Shown: positions 11,400 through 19,178 of the stretch, piece by piece
How the letters are laid out: every line of letters starts with the position of its first letter
Numbering within the stretch: position 1 is the first letter of the stretch
NCBI RefSeq assembly: GCF_000967425.1
Contig: NZ_FO082820.1
Coordinates: forward strand, 2,232,001-2,296,000
Source: Pseudorhizobium banfieldiae
GTDB lineage: Bacteria > Pseudomonadota > Alphaproteobacteria > Rhizobiales > Rhizobiaceae
Direction of reading: 5' to 3'
Length of the DNA stretch: 64,000 bases
Made by a program: the position numbers and the translations under genes
Notes under the pieces: model-generated
Told to the model about the DNA's origin: nothing
Databases searched by the model: none
What the model saw: the letters and a program-made list of their open reading frames with translations, nothing else

Positions 11400-12860
11400 T
11401 CATGCAAAGCCTGCCGCAAGCGTTTGAACGGACTCCATATCCTGACGGAAGCGGATCATCTCCTTCGCCTTCAAGTCTGGATCCGGAATGCGCAGCAGAT
11501 AGGACGGGTGGACGGTCACGAAGAGGATCTGTCCATCCTCCATGGTCAGCGGCTTGCCTCGGACATCCGCGAGCTTCTGCTTCTCGTCCGTCAGTGCAAA
11601 ATAGGCCGTCGCTCCCATGGCGACGATCAGTTTCGGCTGCACGAGATCAAGCTCCTGCTTCAGCCACCAGCGGCATTGCTGGATCTCGCCTTGGTTCGGC
11701 TTCTGGTGGATGCGTCGCTTGCCACGCGCCTCGTACTTGAAGTGCTTCACCGCGTTGGTGACGTACAGAAAACGCCGATCAAGGCCCACCTCCTGCAGGA
11801 CGTCATTGAACACCTTCCCCGCCGGCCCGACGAACGGCCTGCCGGCAAGATCCTCCTGGTCGCCTGGCTGCTCCCCAACGACCATCACCTTCGCCTGCTC
11901 CGGCCCCTGCCCGAATACGGTCTGCGTTGCCATGCAGTGGAGCGGGCAACGGGTGCAGTGTCGCGCCTCTTGCCTGACCGCCTCCAGTGTTCCCGCAGGA
12001 GCCGTTGCAACCGGCGGCACGCTTTCCGCGGCAGCCTGAAGCCGATGGTGAAACGGCAGGGGCTCACTTGCAGCCTTTGCCGCCATCTCCAGCACATTGC
12101 GCTCGGCATTGGCGATAAGACCCGGAATAAGCTCCGCCTCAGGCAGGTTCTTCCAGTATTTCTTCGGCATCTCCGCCGTCATCGCCTTCACCTTCAATCG
12201 AGCAGGATTGAAGATGGATGCATAATAGGTCCGCCACAGATCATCCGTCTCGTCCTTGAGATGCGGCTTCTCCGCAGGCTCGGTCGTCGTGCGCAATGTC
12301 TCGCCATCCCAGGACGCCGATCCCTTGGGCGTCGCGATCAGCCAGTCCATGTCGTTGAACCGGCGTTGGAAGAAGGGTGCGACCCGCTCGACGATGAAAT
12401 GATCCGGCTCGAACCAGGCGACGAAGCGCCGCCGTCCGGCGGTTCCCGGTGGCAGCGGCAATTCCTTGAAACGCACAAAGGCCGTCATCTTGTGATAGTC
12501 ACGCCCGACGGACTTCGCCATCTGCCGTGCTTCCACCACATCGACATCGGCCGCCATTGCCAGTGTGTATCGGTCGCGCGCCAACCGGGCGAGGAGCCTG
12601 TAGAGCAGCGCGAAACGTCGCGGATCACTGTGGCAGACGACCGCGCCCGCTAGTTTAAGGAAATCGGGCGGCACCGAAATAGCTTTGCCCTGCACGCTCG
12701 GCGGCAGCACATTCTGCGGCTCGTCGGCAAAGAGGCCGCCCGTCGCGTCCGGCGTCTGCCAGACAACCTTATCCGGGTCCACACCGGCCTGGAGAAGCGG
12801 GCGCGCAGCCTCTCGCCACTCGCCAAGATCGCCCCTGCCCTCCAGCGTGACGGTATACAT
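11400..12860 (-). CDS. udgX: UdgX-type uracil-DNA-binding protein with N-terminal DUF4130 domain
   Basis: A 486-residue fusion of two DNA-metabolism modules. Residues 1 to about 260 match the DUF4130 domain linked to these loci (TIGR03915 type). Residues from about 295 form a family-4-like uracil-DNA glycosylase domain of the UdgX class, with GEQPGDQED at 329-337, the loop KRRIH at 381-385 and HPS at 451-453. In characterised UdgX the histidine of KRRIH forms a covalent bond with the abasic site after uracil excision, so the enzyme traps itself on DNA; His385 is its equivalent. Cysteines 302, 305 and 396 fit Fe-S ligands. Its start overlaps the stop of the radical-SAM gene (TGATG), indicating translational coupling and a shared, probably SOS-controlled, promoter. 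Confidence 0.93.
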   Translation of the reverse strand: MYTVTLEGRGDLGEWREAARPLLQAGVDPDKVVWQTPDATGGLFADEPQNVLPPSVQGKAISVPPDFLKLAGAVVCHSDPRRFALLYRLLARLARDRYTLAMAADVDVVEARQMAKSVGRDYHKMTAFVRFKELPLPPGTAGRRRFVAWFEPDHFIVERVAPFFQRRFNDMDWLIATPKGSASWDGETLRTTTEPAEKPHLKDETDDLWRTYYASIFNPARLKVKAMTAEMPKKYWKNLPEAELIPGLIANAERNVLEMAAKAASEPLPFHHRLQAAAESVPPVATAPAGTLEAVRQEARHCTRCPLHCMATQTVFGQGPEQAKVMVVGEQPGDQEDLAGRPFVGPAGKVFNDVLQEVGLDRRFLYVTNAVKHFKYEARGKRRIHQKPNQGEIQQCRWWLKQELDLVQPKLIVAMGATAYFALTDEKQKLADVRGKPLTMEDGQILFVTVHPSYLLRIPDPDLKAKEMIRFRQDMESVQTLAAGFA

Positions 12861-14092
12861 CAGAGCAGCGACAACTGTTCCGGCTTCGGCTCGAACATCG
12901 CCCGCAGATCCGGCCGGTCGACGAGGCGGTGCGGCGTCCAGCCGTCGACGGTGATGAAGGGCCGCACCCTCTTCAGCGACACGCCGAGCCGCTTCAGGTC
13001 GTCCAGCCGCAGCCGCGAAAACCGGCGCGCCGAGAGGATTGCCTTCACCGTCTTGGTGCCGAGCCCCGGCACTCGCAGCAGCATTTCCCGGTCGGCACGA
13101 TTGATATCAACCGGAAACCGGTGGCGATGCCCCAGCGCCCAGGCGAGCTTCGGATCGAGATCCAGATCGAGCATACCGTCTGCGCGCGCCGACGTGATCT
13201 CGCCGATATCGAACCCATAGAACCGGTAAAGCCAATCCGCTTGGTAGAGCCGATGCTCGCGCATCAGCGGCGGCTTGATTAGCGGAAGGTTCTTCGATGA
13301 ATCCGGAATGGGGCTGAAGGCGGAATAGTAGACGCGCTTCAGGCCATAGCTTCCATAGAGCCGCGCGCTCGTTCCGAGGATCGTTGCGTCATTGGCGCCG
13401 TCCGCGCCGACGATCATCTGTGTGCTCTGTCCGGCAGGAGCAAAACGGCGCTTTCGCTTCGTCTGCAGCGTCGGCTCGCTCATTTCCTCTATCTTGAGCC
13501 GCAGTTCGCCCATAGAGCGACGAATGCCATCCGGCTGCTTTTCCGGCGCATATCGGGTAATGCCGGCATCGGTCGGCAGTTCGATGTTGAGCGACAGCCG
13601 GTCTGCGTAGAGCCCCGCCTCCTCGATCAGATGAGGAGAGGCCTCTGGAATGGACTTGAGATGAATATAGCCCCGGAAGTTGTGAGTCGCTCTCAGTTCC
13701 CGGGCGATCCGCACCATCTCCTCCATCGTGTGGTCGGAGGAGCGGATGATGCCCGACGAAAGAAAAAGCCCTTCGATATAGTTGCGACGGTAGAACTCCA
13801 GCGTCAGCCAGATCACCTCCTCCACCGAGAACCGCGCCCGCTCCACATTGCTGGACGAGCGGTTGATGCAATAGGCGCAGTTATAGATGCAGAAGTTCGT
13901 GAGCAGGATCTTCAGGAGCGAGATGCAGCGACCGTCGGGTGCATAGGCATGGCAGATACCCGATCCTTCCGTGGACCCCAATCCGCCGGAAGCCTCCGAG
14001 CTGCGCTTGGCGGTACCGCTGGAGGCGCAGGATGCGTCATATTTGGCGGCGTCGGAGAGAATGACCAATCGTTCTTTTAGCGACTTCTTCAT
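12860..14092 (-). CDS. Putative DNA modification/repair radical SAM protein (UdgX-linked)
   Basis: A 410-residue radical SAM enzyme of the UdgX-linked group (TIGR03916 type). The Fe-S motif is CIYNCAYC with cysteines 68, 72 and 75. The C-terminal part (about 320-350) has a helix-hairpin-helix, VPGLGTKTVKAIL, a DNA-binding element, which supports a DNA substrate. The reaction is unknown. I chose ATG at 14092: a GTG at 14104 would lie inside the LexA-type box, and the predicted -10 element (TATAGT) places the transcript start within a few bases of this ATG, so the mRNA may be leaderless. It is translationally coupled to udgX downstream. The pair is a recognised but poorly understood bacterial DNA-repair module. 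Confidence 0.92.
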   Translation of the reverse strand: MKKSLKERLVILSDAAKYDASCASSGTAKRSSEASGGLGSTEGSGICHAYAPDGRCISLLKILLTNFCIYNCAYCINRSSSNVERARFSVEEVIWLTLEFYRRNYIEGLFLSSGIIRSSDHTMEEMVRIARELRATHNFRGYIHLKSIPEASPHLIEEAGLYADRLSLNIELPTDAGITRYAPEKQPDGIRRSMGELRLKIEEMSEPTLQTKRKRRFAPAGQSTQMIVGADGANDATILGTSARLYGSYGLKRVYYSAFSPIPDSSKNLPLIKPPLMREHRLYQADWLYRFYGFDIGEITSARADGMLDLDLDPKLAWALGHRHRFPVDINRADREMLLRVPGLGTKTVKAILSARRFSRLRLDDLKRLGVSLKRVRPFITVDGWTPHRLVDRPDLRAMFEPKPEQLSLL

Positions 14093-14098
14093 TAGTGC

Positions 14099-14127
14099 GT
14101 TCACTATATGTTCTTTTAAGTCGGGTC
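14099..14127 (-). promoter_or_regulatory. SOS (LexA) box and promoter of the radical-SAM/udgX operon
   Basis: On the minus strand the sequence GAACATATAGTGAAC (14113-14099) is an exact GAAC-N7-GAAC direct repeat, the LexA box of Rhizobiales and other alphaproteobacteria. It covers TATAGT, a 5-of-6 match to the -10 hexamer, and a TTGACC -35 box lies 15 bases further upstream. The ATG at 14092 follows by ten bases. LexA binding there would block the promoter directly. Box and spacing are seen in the sequence; SOS control is inference. Confidence 0.75.
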
Positions 14128-14216
14128 AAGGGACCGGTCGCAACTCCGCCGGGACCTTGAAACCGGCGCAACCCGCCCCATCTCGAAATTGCTGGAACTT
14201 TCGCGATGATCTCTGT

Positions 14217-14281
14217 TATAGTTCCAGAAATTCTGATGTGTGGATGGTTCCGAAGTTTCACTCCGGAACCTGTTTCTTTTT
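14217..14281 (+). promoter_or_regulatory. greA promoter element and terminator-like leader hairpin
   Basis: TATAGT (14217-14222) is a likely -10 hexamer. About 24 bases later GGTTCCG (14246-14252) and CGGAACC (14264-14270) form a 7-bp stem with an 11-base loop, followed by the T-rich tract TGTTTCTTTTT. The greA start is another 42 bases downstream. The layout resembles the promoter-proximal terminator in the Escherichia coli greA leader that yields GraL RNAs. Confidence 0.5.
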
Positions 14282-14322
14282 GTGGCCGCGACGAGCGCGG
14301 TTGCATCGTGAAGGGCAAGGAA

Positions 14323-14799
14323 ATGGTCGAAAAGGTACCGATGACGCAGAATGGCTTCACCCAGCTGCAAGAAGAACTGCGCTGGCGCCAGCAGGAAGAG
14401 CGTCCCCGCATCATCGAGGCGATCGCAGAGGCACGCGCTCATGGCGATCTCTCGGAGAATGCGGAGTACCATGCGGCCAAGGAAGCTCAGAGCCATAACG
14501 AGGGCCGGATTACCGAGCTGGAGGATCTTATCGCGCGGGCCGAAGTAATCGATCTGACGAAGATGTCTGGCTCGAAGATCAAGTTCGGCGCCACCGTCAA
14601 GCTCGTTGACGAAGACACCGACGAGGAAAAGACCTACCAGATCGTCGGCGACCAGGAGGCCGACGTGAAGGCGGGGCGGATTTCCGTTTCCTCGCCGATA
14701 GCCCGTGCCATGATCGGCAAGGAAGCCGGCGACTCGATCGAGGTCAATGCGCCCGGTGGCTCCAAGGGCTACGAGATCCTCTCCGTCAGCTGGGGCTGA
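14323..14799 (+). CDS. greA: Transcription elongation factor GreA
   Basis: A 158-residue GreA protein that enters the RNA polymerase secondary channel and stimulates cleavage of backtracked RNA. The N-terminal coiled coil ([31 protein letters not shown]) contains the acidic tip residues of the D-L-S-E-N-A-E-Y motif, and the FKBP-like C-terminal domain ends in GYEIL. The length is exactly the rhizobial norm. The start at 14323 (MVEKVPMTQ) follows the GGGCAAGG ribosome site; longer frames from 14206 would translate the leader hairpin. It is divergent from the radical-SAM/udgX operon and followed closely by the LPS mannosyltransferase gene. Confidence 0.97.
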   Translation: MVEKVPMTQNGFTQLQEELRWRQQEERPRIIEAIAEARAHGDLSENAEYHAAKEAQSHNEGRITELEDLIARAEVIDLTKMSGSKIKFGATVKLVDEDTDEEKTYQIVGDQEADVKAGRISVSSPIARAMIGKEAGDSIEVNAPGGSKGYEILSVSWG

Positions 14800-14806
14800 C
14801 GCCCCC

Positions 14807-15856
14807 TTGAGCTCGCTGAGAGACATCACCGTGATCGCGCCGCACTTTAAGCGGCGCTTGTCCGGGGTGACGTCGACCGTAGTCCAGCTCGTGCCCGAAC
14901 AGGTGCGGCTCGGCCGCGGCATTGTCACGCTGGGGCCGGGACTTCCCGACAGCCTGCCGAAGATGCGATGGGCGCAACTGCCGGAGCTCTGGAAACGCCC
15001 CGCGGGCGGGCGCAGTCGCATCTGGCACGCCCGGCGCAACAGTGAAATGCTGCCCGGCATCCTCATGCGATCCGTCCTGCGCATGCCGCTGAAGCTCCTC
15101 TTCACCTCCGCGGCACAACGCAATCACTCCCGCTATACGAAATGGCTCATCCGCCAGATGGATGCGGTGGTCGCGACCAGCGCCCGCTCCGGCTCCTTCC
15201 TGGAAGTTCCCCATACCGTCATCCGGCACGGCATCGACCTTGAGGTTTTCCATCCTCCTCAGGATCTGGACGATACGATCGGCGCGACCGGCTTGCCGGG
15301 CCGCTTCCTCGTTGGTTGCTTCGGACGTGTTCGCCACCAGAAGGGGACTGATCTCTTCGTCCGCGCGATGATCGAACTCCTGCCGCAGCACCCCGACTGG
15401 ACAGCCGTCGTCTGCGGGCGGGTTACGGCCGAGCACCAGGTGTTCGGGGACGAGTTGAAGCGCGCTGTCGCCGAAGCCGGCCTGTCGGACCGCATCCGTT
15501 TCCTGGGCGAAGTCGACGACATCAAGCCATGGTATCGCCGCCTGACGCTCTATGTCGCCCCCTCCCGCAACGAAGGCTTCGGGCTCACTCCGCTGGAAGC
15601 CATGGCTTCGCAGACCGCCGTCGTGGCGAGCGATGCCGGAGCCTATGCAGAGCAGATCGTCGCCGGCGAGACGGGAGCGATTGTGCCTGCCGGAAACTAC
15701 GACGCGTTGCGCGATGCGATCGAACCTTATCTGGCCGACCCAGCCCTCGCGGAAGAGCATGGGCGCAAGGGACTGGAGCATGTTCGCGCAAGTTTTGCAC
15801 TTCGTGGAGAAGCCGAGGCGCTTGAGAGGGTTTACAGCGCAATGATCAATCTCTAA
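14807..15856 (+). CDS. lpcC: LPS core mannosyltransferase (LpcC/LpsB type, GT4)
   Basis: A 349-residue GT-B glycosyltransferase very similar to rhizobial LpcC/LpsB, which adds mannose to the Kdo of the lipopolysaccharide inner core at the cytoplasmic face of the inner membrane. Landmarks are RRLSGVTSTVVQL at the N-terminus, ATSARSGSFLEVPHTVIRHG in the middle, GCFGRVRHQKGTDLFVRAM and the E-x7-E motif EGFGLTPLE of retaining GT4 enzymes. The start is uncertain: TTG at 14807 gives MSSLRDITVIAP, matching homologues, while ATG at 14747 has a GAGG site but overlaps greA by 53 bases and adds unrelated residues. In Sinorhizobium this position after greA holds lpsB. Confidence 0.93.
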   Translation: MSSLRDITVIAPHFKRRLSGVTSTVVQLVPEQVRLGRGIVTLGPGLPDSLPKMRWAQLPELWKRPAGGRSRIWHARRNSEMLPGILMRSVLRMPLKLLFTSAAQRNHSRYTKWLIRQMDAVVATSARSGSFLEVPHTVIRHGIDLEVFHPPQDLDDTIGATGLPGRFLVGCFGRVRHQKGTDLFVRAMIELLPQHPDWTAVVCGRVTAEHQVFGDELKRAVAEAGLSDRIRFLGEVDDIKPWYRRLTLYVAPSRNEGFGLTPLEAMASQTAVVASDAGAYAEQIVAGETGAIVPAGNYDALRDAIEPYLADPALAEEHGRKGLEHVRASFALRGEAEALERVYSAMINL

Positions 15857-15901
15857 CCGACTGGTTACCTAATCCGTCCCTCAGTCTCCCGTCGGCATCC
15901 T

Positions 15902-16702
15902 ATGGCCTCTTCCAATCCCGATGATCCTGTCAACGTCATCTGCATGAAGTGGGGGACCCTTTATGGTCCCGACTACGTGAACAATCTCTTCAACGGCGTC
16001 ACTAGGCACCTTCGGCGCCCACACCGCTTCGTCTGCTTCACCGACGATGCAAGCGGACTGAACCCCGAGATCGATGTACAGCCCCTGCCGCTTCTACAGA
16101 TGCGTCAGGGCGAAACGGACCTTCGCTGGCGGAAGCTCTCCATCTTGGCCGCCGATCTGGCCGGACTTGCAGGTCCCACGCTTTTCCTCGACCTGGACCT
16201 TGTCATCATCGACGACATCGACCCGTTTTTCGACCTTGAAGGGCAGTTCTTCATCATTCGCGACGACGACCTGTTCCGCTCGAAGCCGCTGAGGAAGATA
16301 AACCCAAGCCGTAACCGCTTCCTCGCGATGGTGGGCAACAGCTCGGTCTTCCGATTCGAATTCGGAAAACATGCGCACATTCTGGACGACTACCTAGCCG
16401 ATCCCGGACAGGCCGCCGTCGAATTCGAGCATGAGCAGCAATTCCTTAGCGACCGCGTCTTCAAGGACGGGGAGCTACGCTACTGGCCGGCGCAATGGTG
16501 CGTTAGCTTCAAGAATGCTTGCGTGCCTCGCTACCTGAAGAGCTTTTTTGCCAATCCCGCTCCCCCGTCAGGCGCACGTATCATTGTGTTCGCCGGCAAT
16601 CCGAAGATGAGCGAGGTGTTGGCCGGTGGCGGGCAGAAGTGGTATCGCCGTATCGGCAACGTGGACTGGCTGCGGCGAGCCTGGATGTCGGATAGCGTCT
16701 AA
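15902..16702 (+). CDS. Putative glycosyltransferase of the LPS-core region
   Basis: A 266-residue protein with features of a GT-A glycosyltransferase: an early CMKWGTLYGPDYVNNLF segment and the acidic stretch LFLDLDLVIIDDIDPFF around residues 94-110, which holds a D-x-D type metal/nucleotide-sugar site. A later EFEHEQQFLSDRV segment resembles the second acidic patch of such enzymes. No signal peptide or membrane segment is visible, so it probably acts at the cytoplasmic face of the inner membrane on LPS core intermediates, as implied by its place 45 bases after the mannosyltransferase gene. Donor and acceptor sugars are unknown. In Sinorhizobium this slot carries lpsE/D/C instead. Confidence is good for the class, low for a precise role. 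Confidence 0.72.
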   Translation: MASSNPDDPVNVICMKWGTLYGPDYVNNLFNGVTRHLRRPHRFVCFTDDASGLNPEIDVQPLPLLQMRQGETDLRWRKLSILAADLAGLAGPTLFLDLDLVIIDDIDPFFDLEGQFFIIRDDDLFRSKPLRKINPSRNRFLAMVGNSSVFRFEFGKHAHILDDYLADPGQAAVEFEHEQQFLSDRVFKDGELRYWPAQWCVSFKNACVPRYLKSFFANPAPPSGARIIVFAGNPKMSEVLAGGGQKWYRRIGNVDWLRRAWMSDSV

Positions 16703-16743
16703 CCCGAGACGATGAGACCGCGTCCCGCGGGAGTGAAAGGTTA

Positions 16744-17475
16744 ATGCCCAGAAAAAAGACCCGGTTTGAAAGCTTCTTCTCGTTTACGCGTCATCAACGC
16801 AGATGGGGTGGGCGCAAGCATTCGGATCTACCCGAAGACCTTGAGCAACTGAAATCTATGCTGGTCGAGTCTGATAATAGAACGCCCGAAATGGGCCAGA
16901 TCAAGTCACTCGACAAGCATATGGACAACCTGCGCATCCAATTCGCCGGAAAACCTGAACTTCTTTTCCATCATGCCAAGTTGATCGTGTTGGTCCGCCG
17001 CGAATTTGACACCCACGAGAATTATCGGCGTTTCCGGGCTCTTTGGGAGCGGGAAAGCGCCTTTCTTCGCGAGCGATCGGATCTGAGATGGCTGGTATCA
17101 GCTGCCGACACCTTTGCTGATCACGACGAAGATCCTCTCACGCGGGCTACTGCCATGATGACATCCCTTCTCGTCAACACGATCAAGGTCTGCGAGACCG
17201 ACCGGTTCATTCACGGTGGGGAGAGCACAGTACAGAAAGAGCGCATCAAGCGGGTCAATAATGGCTATCGCGCGTTGTTCGACGGGTTAACGTTCATCAA
17301 CGTCGGCATTGATGATACGCTTCGCAACATGCGCTGGAGGCTAGAACCTTACTTCGCTCACGGTCCCGCAGGCGAGTTGGCCGCCGAGGTATTTGCGCGT
17401 CTTCAGGAACACGACACCGCCTATAGCCGGCTACGGGCCCTCCATCACCGCCAAAGAAACGCTTGGTGGGATTGA
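16744..17475 (+). CDS. Hypothetical protein of low GC content in the LPS-core slot
   Basis: I do not recognise this 243-residue protein. It is hydrophilic, without signal peptide or membrane segments, very basic at the N-terminus (MPRKKTRFESFF) and largely helical in character, with many charged residues and aromatic pairs near the end (RQRNAWWD). The start at 16744 has an AAAGG site. By hand count the first 240 bases (16741-16980) contain 49% G+C, against about 65-70% in nearby housekeeping genes, which points to recent acquisition. It lies between the putative glycosyltransferase and the Lrp gene, a place that carries different LPS genes in related bacteria, so a link to the cell surface is possible but unproven. 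Confidence 0.7.
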   Translation: MPRKKTRFESFFSFTRHQRRWGGRKHSDLPEDLEQLKSMLVESDNRTPEMGQIKSLDKHMDNLRIQFAGKPELLFHHAKLIVLVRREFDTHENYRRFRALWERESAFLRERSDLRWLVSAADTFADHDEDPLTRATAMMTSLLVNTIKVCETDRFIHGGESTVQKERIKRVNNGYRALFDGLTFINVGIDDTLRNMRWRLEPYFAHGPAGELAAEVFARLQEHDTAYSRLRALHHRQRNAWWD

Positions 17476-17496
17476 AGTCCCACCCCGAAGGACGTC

Positions 17497-17970
17497 TTAC
17501 ACTTCCACCAGCCCCAACTGCTTCACCTGGCGGATGGTCAGCATGGTGCGAACCGTATCGACGTGCTCATCCGCCGTCAGCTCCTCGATCACGAAGTTCT
17601 GAAATACGGTCAGATTTTGGGCCGTGCAGCGCAGCAGGAAATCGCTGTCGCCGGACACCATCCAGGCCTCGCGCACGATCGGCCAGGCCTCCACACGCTT
17701 CGCGAAGGATTTGAGGTCGGCATCGGCCTGCCGTTTCAGGCCGACCATGCAGAAGGCGACGAGATCGAAGCCGAGCTTCGGCCCGTTGAGCAGTGCGTGA
17801 TAGCCCTCGATCACCCCGCCCTCTTCAAGCTTGCGTACCCGCCGGAGACAAGGCGGGGCGGATATCCCCACCCGTTCGGCCAGCTCCACATTGGTCATCC
17901 GTCCGTCGCGTTGAAGTTCGCGCAATATCTTGATGTCGATGGCGTCCAGGTCGGCGCGAAGCACGGTCAT
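17497..17970 (-). CDS. Lrp/AsnC family transcriptional regulator
   Basis: A 157-residue Lrp/AsnC regulator. The N-terminal helix-turn-helix is plain (DIKILRELQRDGRMTNVELAERVGISAPPCLRRVRKLEEGG), followed by a RAM (ligand-binding, octamer-forming) domain with the GLKRQADADLKSF and VSGDSDFLLR segments. Such proteins sense amino acids and control metabolism genes. The start is ambiguous: ATG at 17970 gives the conserved MTVLRADLDAID start but its AAGGGG site is directly adjacent, while ATG at 18033 has a well-spaced GGAG site and adds 21 residues of low conservation character. It is convergent with the hypothetical gene and divergent from trxB, and the same regulator occupies this place in Sinorhizobium. 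Confidence 0.92.
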   Translation of the reverse strand: MTVLRADLDAIDIKILRELQRDGRMTNVELAERVGISAPPCLRRVRKLEEGGVIEGYHALLNGPKLGFDLVAFCMVGLKRQADADLKSFAKRVEAWPIVREAWMVSGDSDFLLRCTAQNLTVFQNFVIEELTADEHVDTVRTMLTIRQVKQLGLVEV

Positions 17971-18194
17971 CCCCTTCGTTTTCCCGAAGCTTTTAGTCGA
18001 AAGCCGCTTGAACGCAAGAATGTGCGCAGGCATATCCGCTCCGTCGTGCCAACTGATCTGTTGTTAACGCAAGGCTGCCCTTGATGTAGCGCATGGATCA
18101 CCCTTAAATGGCAGTAAGAGCGGCAGATTGGCATCGGCCTCCTTATATGAGGAAGCGCGACCGCGCGACGATCGGCCCGCTGAAAGGAAATTCG

Positions 18195-19169
18195 ATGTCT
18201 GCCCGCCATACTGAAGTACTCATCATCGGCTCCGGCCCTGCCGGCTATACGGCCGCCATCTACGCGGCGCGCGCCATGCTGAAACCCGTCCTGATCGCCG
18301 GGATGGAACAGGGCGGCCAACTGATGATCACGACCGATGTCGAGAACTATCCCGGCTTTGCTGACCCGATCCAGGGACCTTGGTTGATGGAGCAGATGCT
18401 CAATCAGGCAGTCCATGTCGGCGCCGAGATCGTCAACGACCTCGTTACCGAAGTTGAACTCGCTCGCCGTCCCTTTACGGTCAGCACTGATTCGGGCGCC
18501 ATCTGGACGGCCGACACGCTGATCATTGCAACGGGCGCGAAGGCGAAGTGGCTGGGCATCGAAAGCGAGCAGCGCTTCCAAGGCTTCGGCGTCTCCGCCT
18601 GTGCAACCTGCGACGGCTTCTTCTACCGCAACAAGGACGTCATCGTCGTCGGCGGCGGCAATTCTGCGGTCGAGGAAGCCCTCTACCTCTCCAATATCGC
18701 CAGGACGGTGACCGTCGTTCATCGCCGCGACAGCTTCCGCTCCGAGAAGATCCTGGCGGAACGCCTGTCCCAGCGACCGAACGTGAAGGTACTGTGGAAC
18801 ACGGAAATCGCCGAGATTACCGGCGAGCCGGCCAAGCCTCCGATGCCGCCTTCGGTCAATGGCGTAAGGCTGCGCGACACGCGAACCGGCGAAGTGAGCG
18901 AACACGCAATCGACGGTGTCTTCATCGCAATCGGCCACGCGCCGGCGACTGAACTGTTCAAGGACACGCTCCGGATGAAGCCGAACGGCTATCTCTGGAC
19001 GGCGCCGGATTCGACCGCCACCAGCGTTCCAGGCGTCTTTGCAGCGGGCGACGTCACCGACGACACGTTCCGGCAGGCCATCACGGCCGCGGGGCTGGGA
19101 TGCATGGCCGCGCTCGAGGCGGAACGCTATCTTGCCGGCATCCAGCCGATCGTTCAGGCCGCGGAGTGA
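18195..19169 (+). CDS. trxB: Thioredoxin-disulfide reductase
   Basis: A 324-residue thioredoxin reductase that passes electrons from NADPH through FAD and a disulfide to thioredoxin in the cytoplasm. The FAD-binding GSGPAG lies at 12-17, the redox centre SACATCDG has cysteines 136 and 139, and the NADPH site GGGNSAVEEA follows. The C-terminal GVFAAGDVTDD completes the FAD site. The start at 18195 (MSARHTEV) is set by an AAAGGAAA ribosome site; the longer frame from 18108 is rejected. It stands nine bases before the LysR gene, so the two probably share a transcript and an oxidative-stress role. Confidence 0.97.
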   Translation: MSARHTEVLIIGSGPAGYTAAIYAARAMLKPVLIAGMEQGGQLMITTDVENYPGFADPIQGPWLMEQMLNQAVHVGAEIVNDLVTEVELARRPFTVSTDSGAIWTADTLIIATGAKAKWLGIESEQRFQGFGVSACATCDGFFYRNKDVIVVGGGNSAVEEALYLSNIARTVTVVHRRDSFRSEKILAERLSQRPNVKVLWNTEIAEITGEPAKPPMPPSVNGVRLRDTRTGEVSEHAIDGVFIAIGHAPATELFKDTLRMKPNGYLWTAPDSTATSVPGVFAAGDVTDDTFRQAITAAGLGCMAALEAERYLAGIQPIVQAAE

Positions 19170-19178
19170 CCGGATAGC

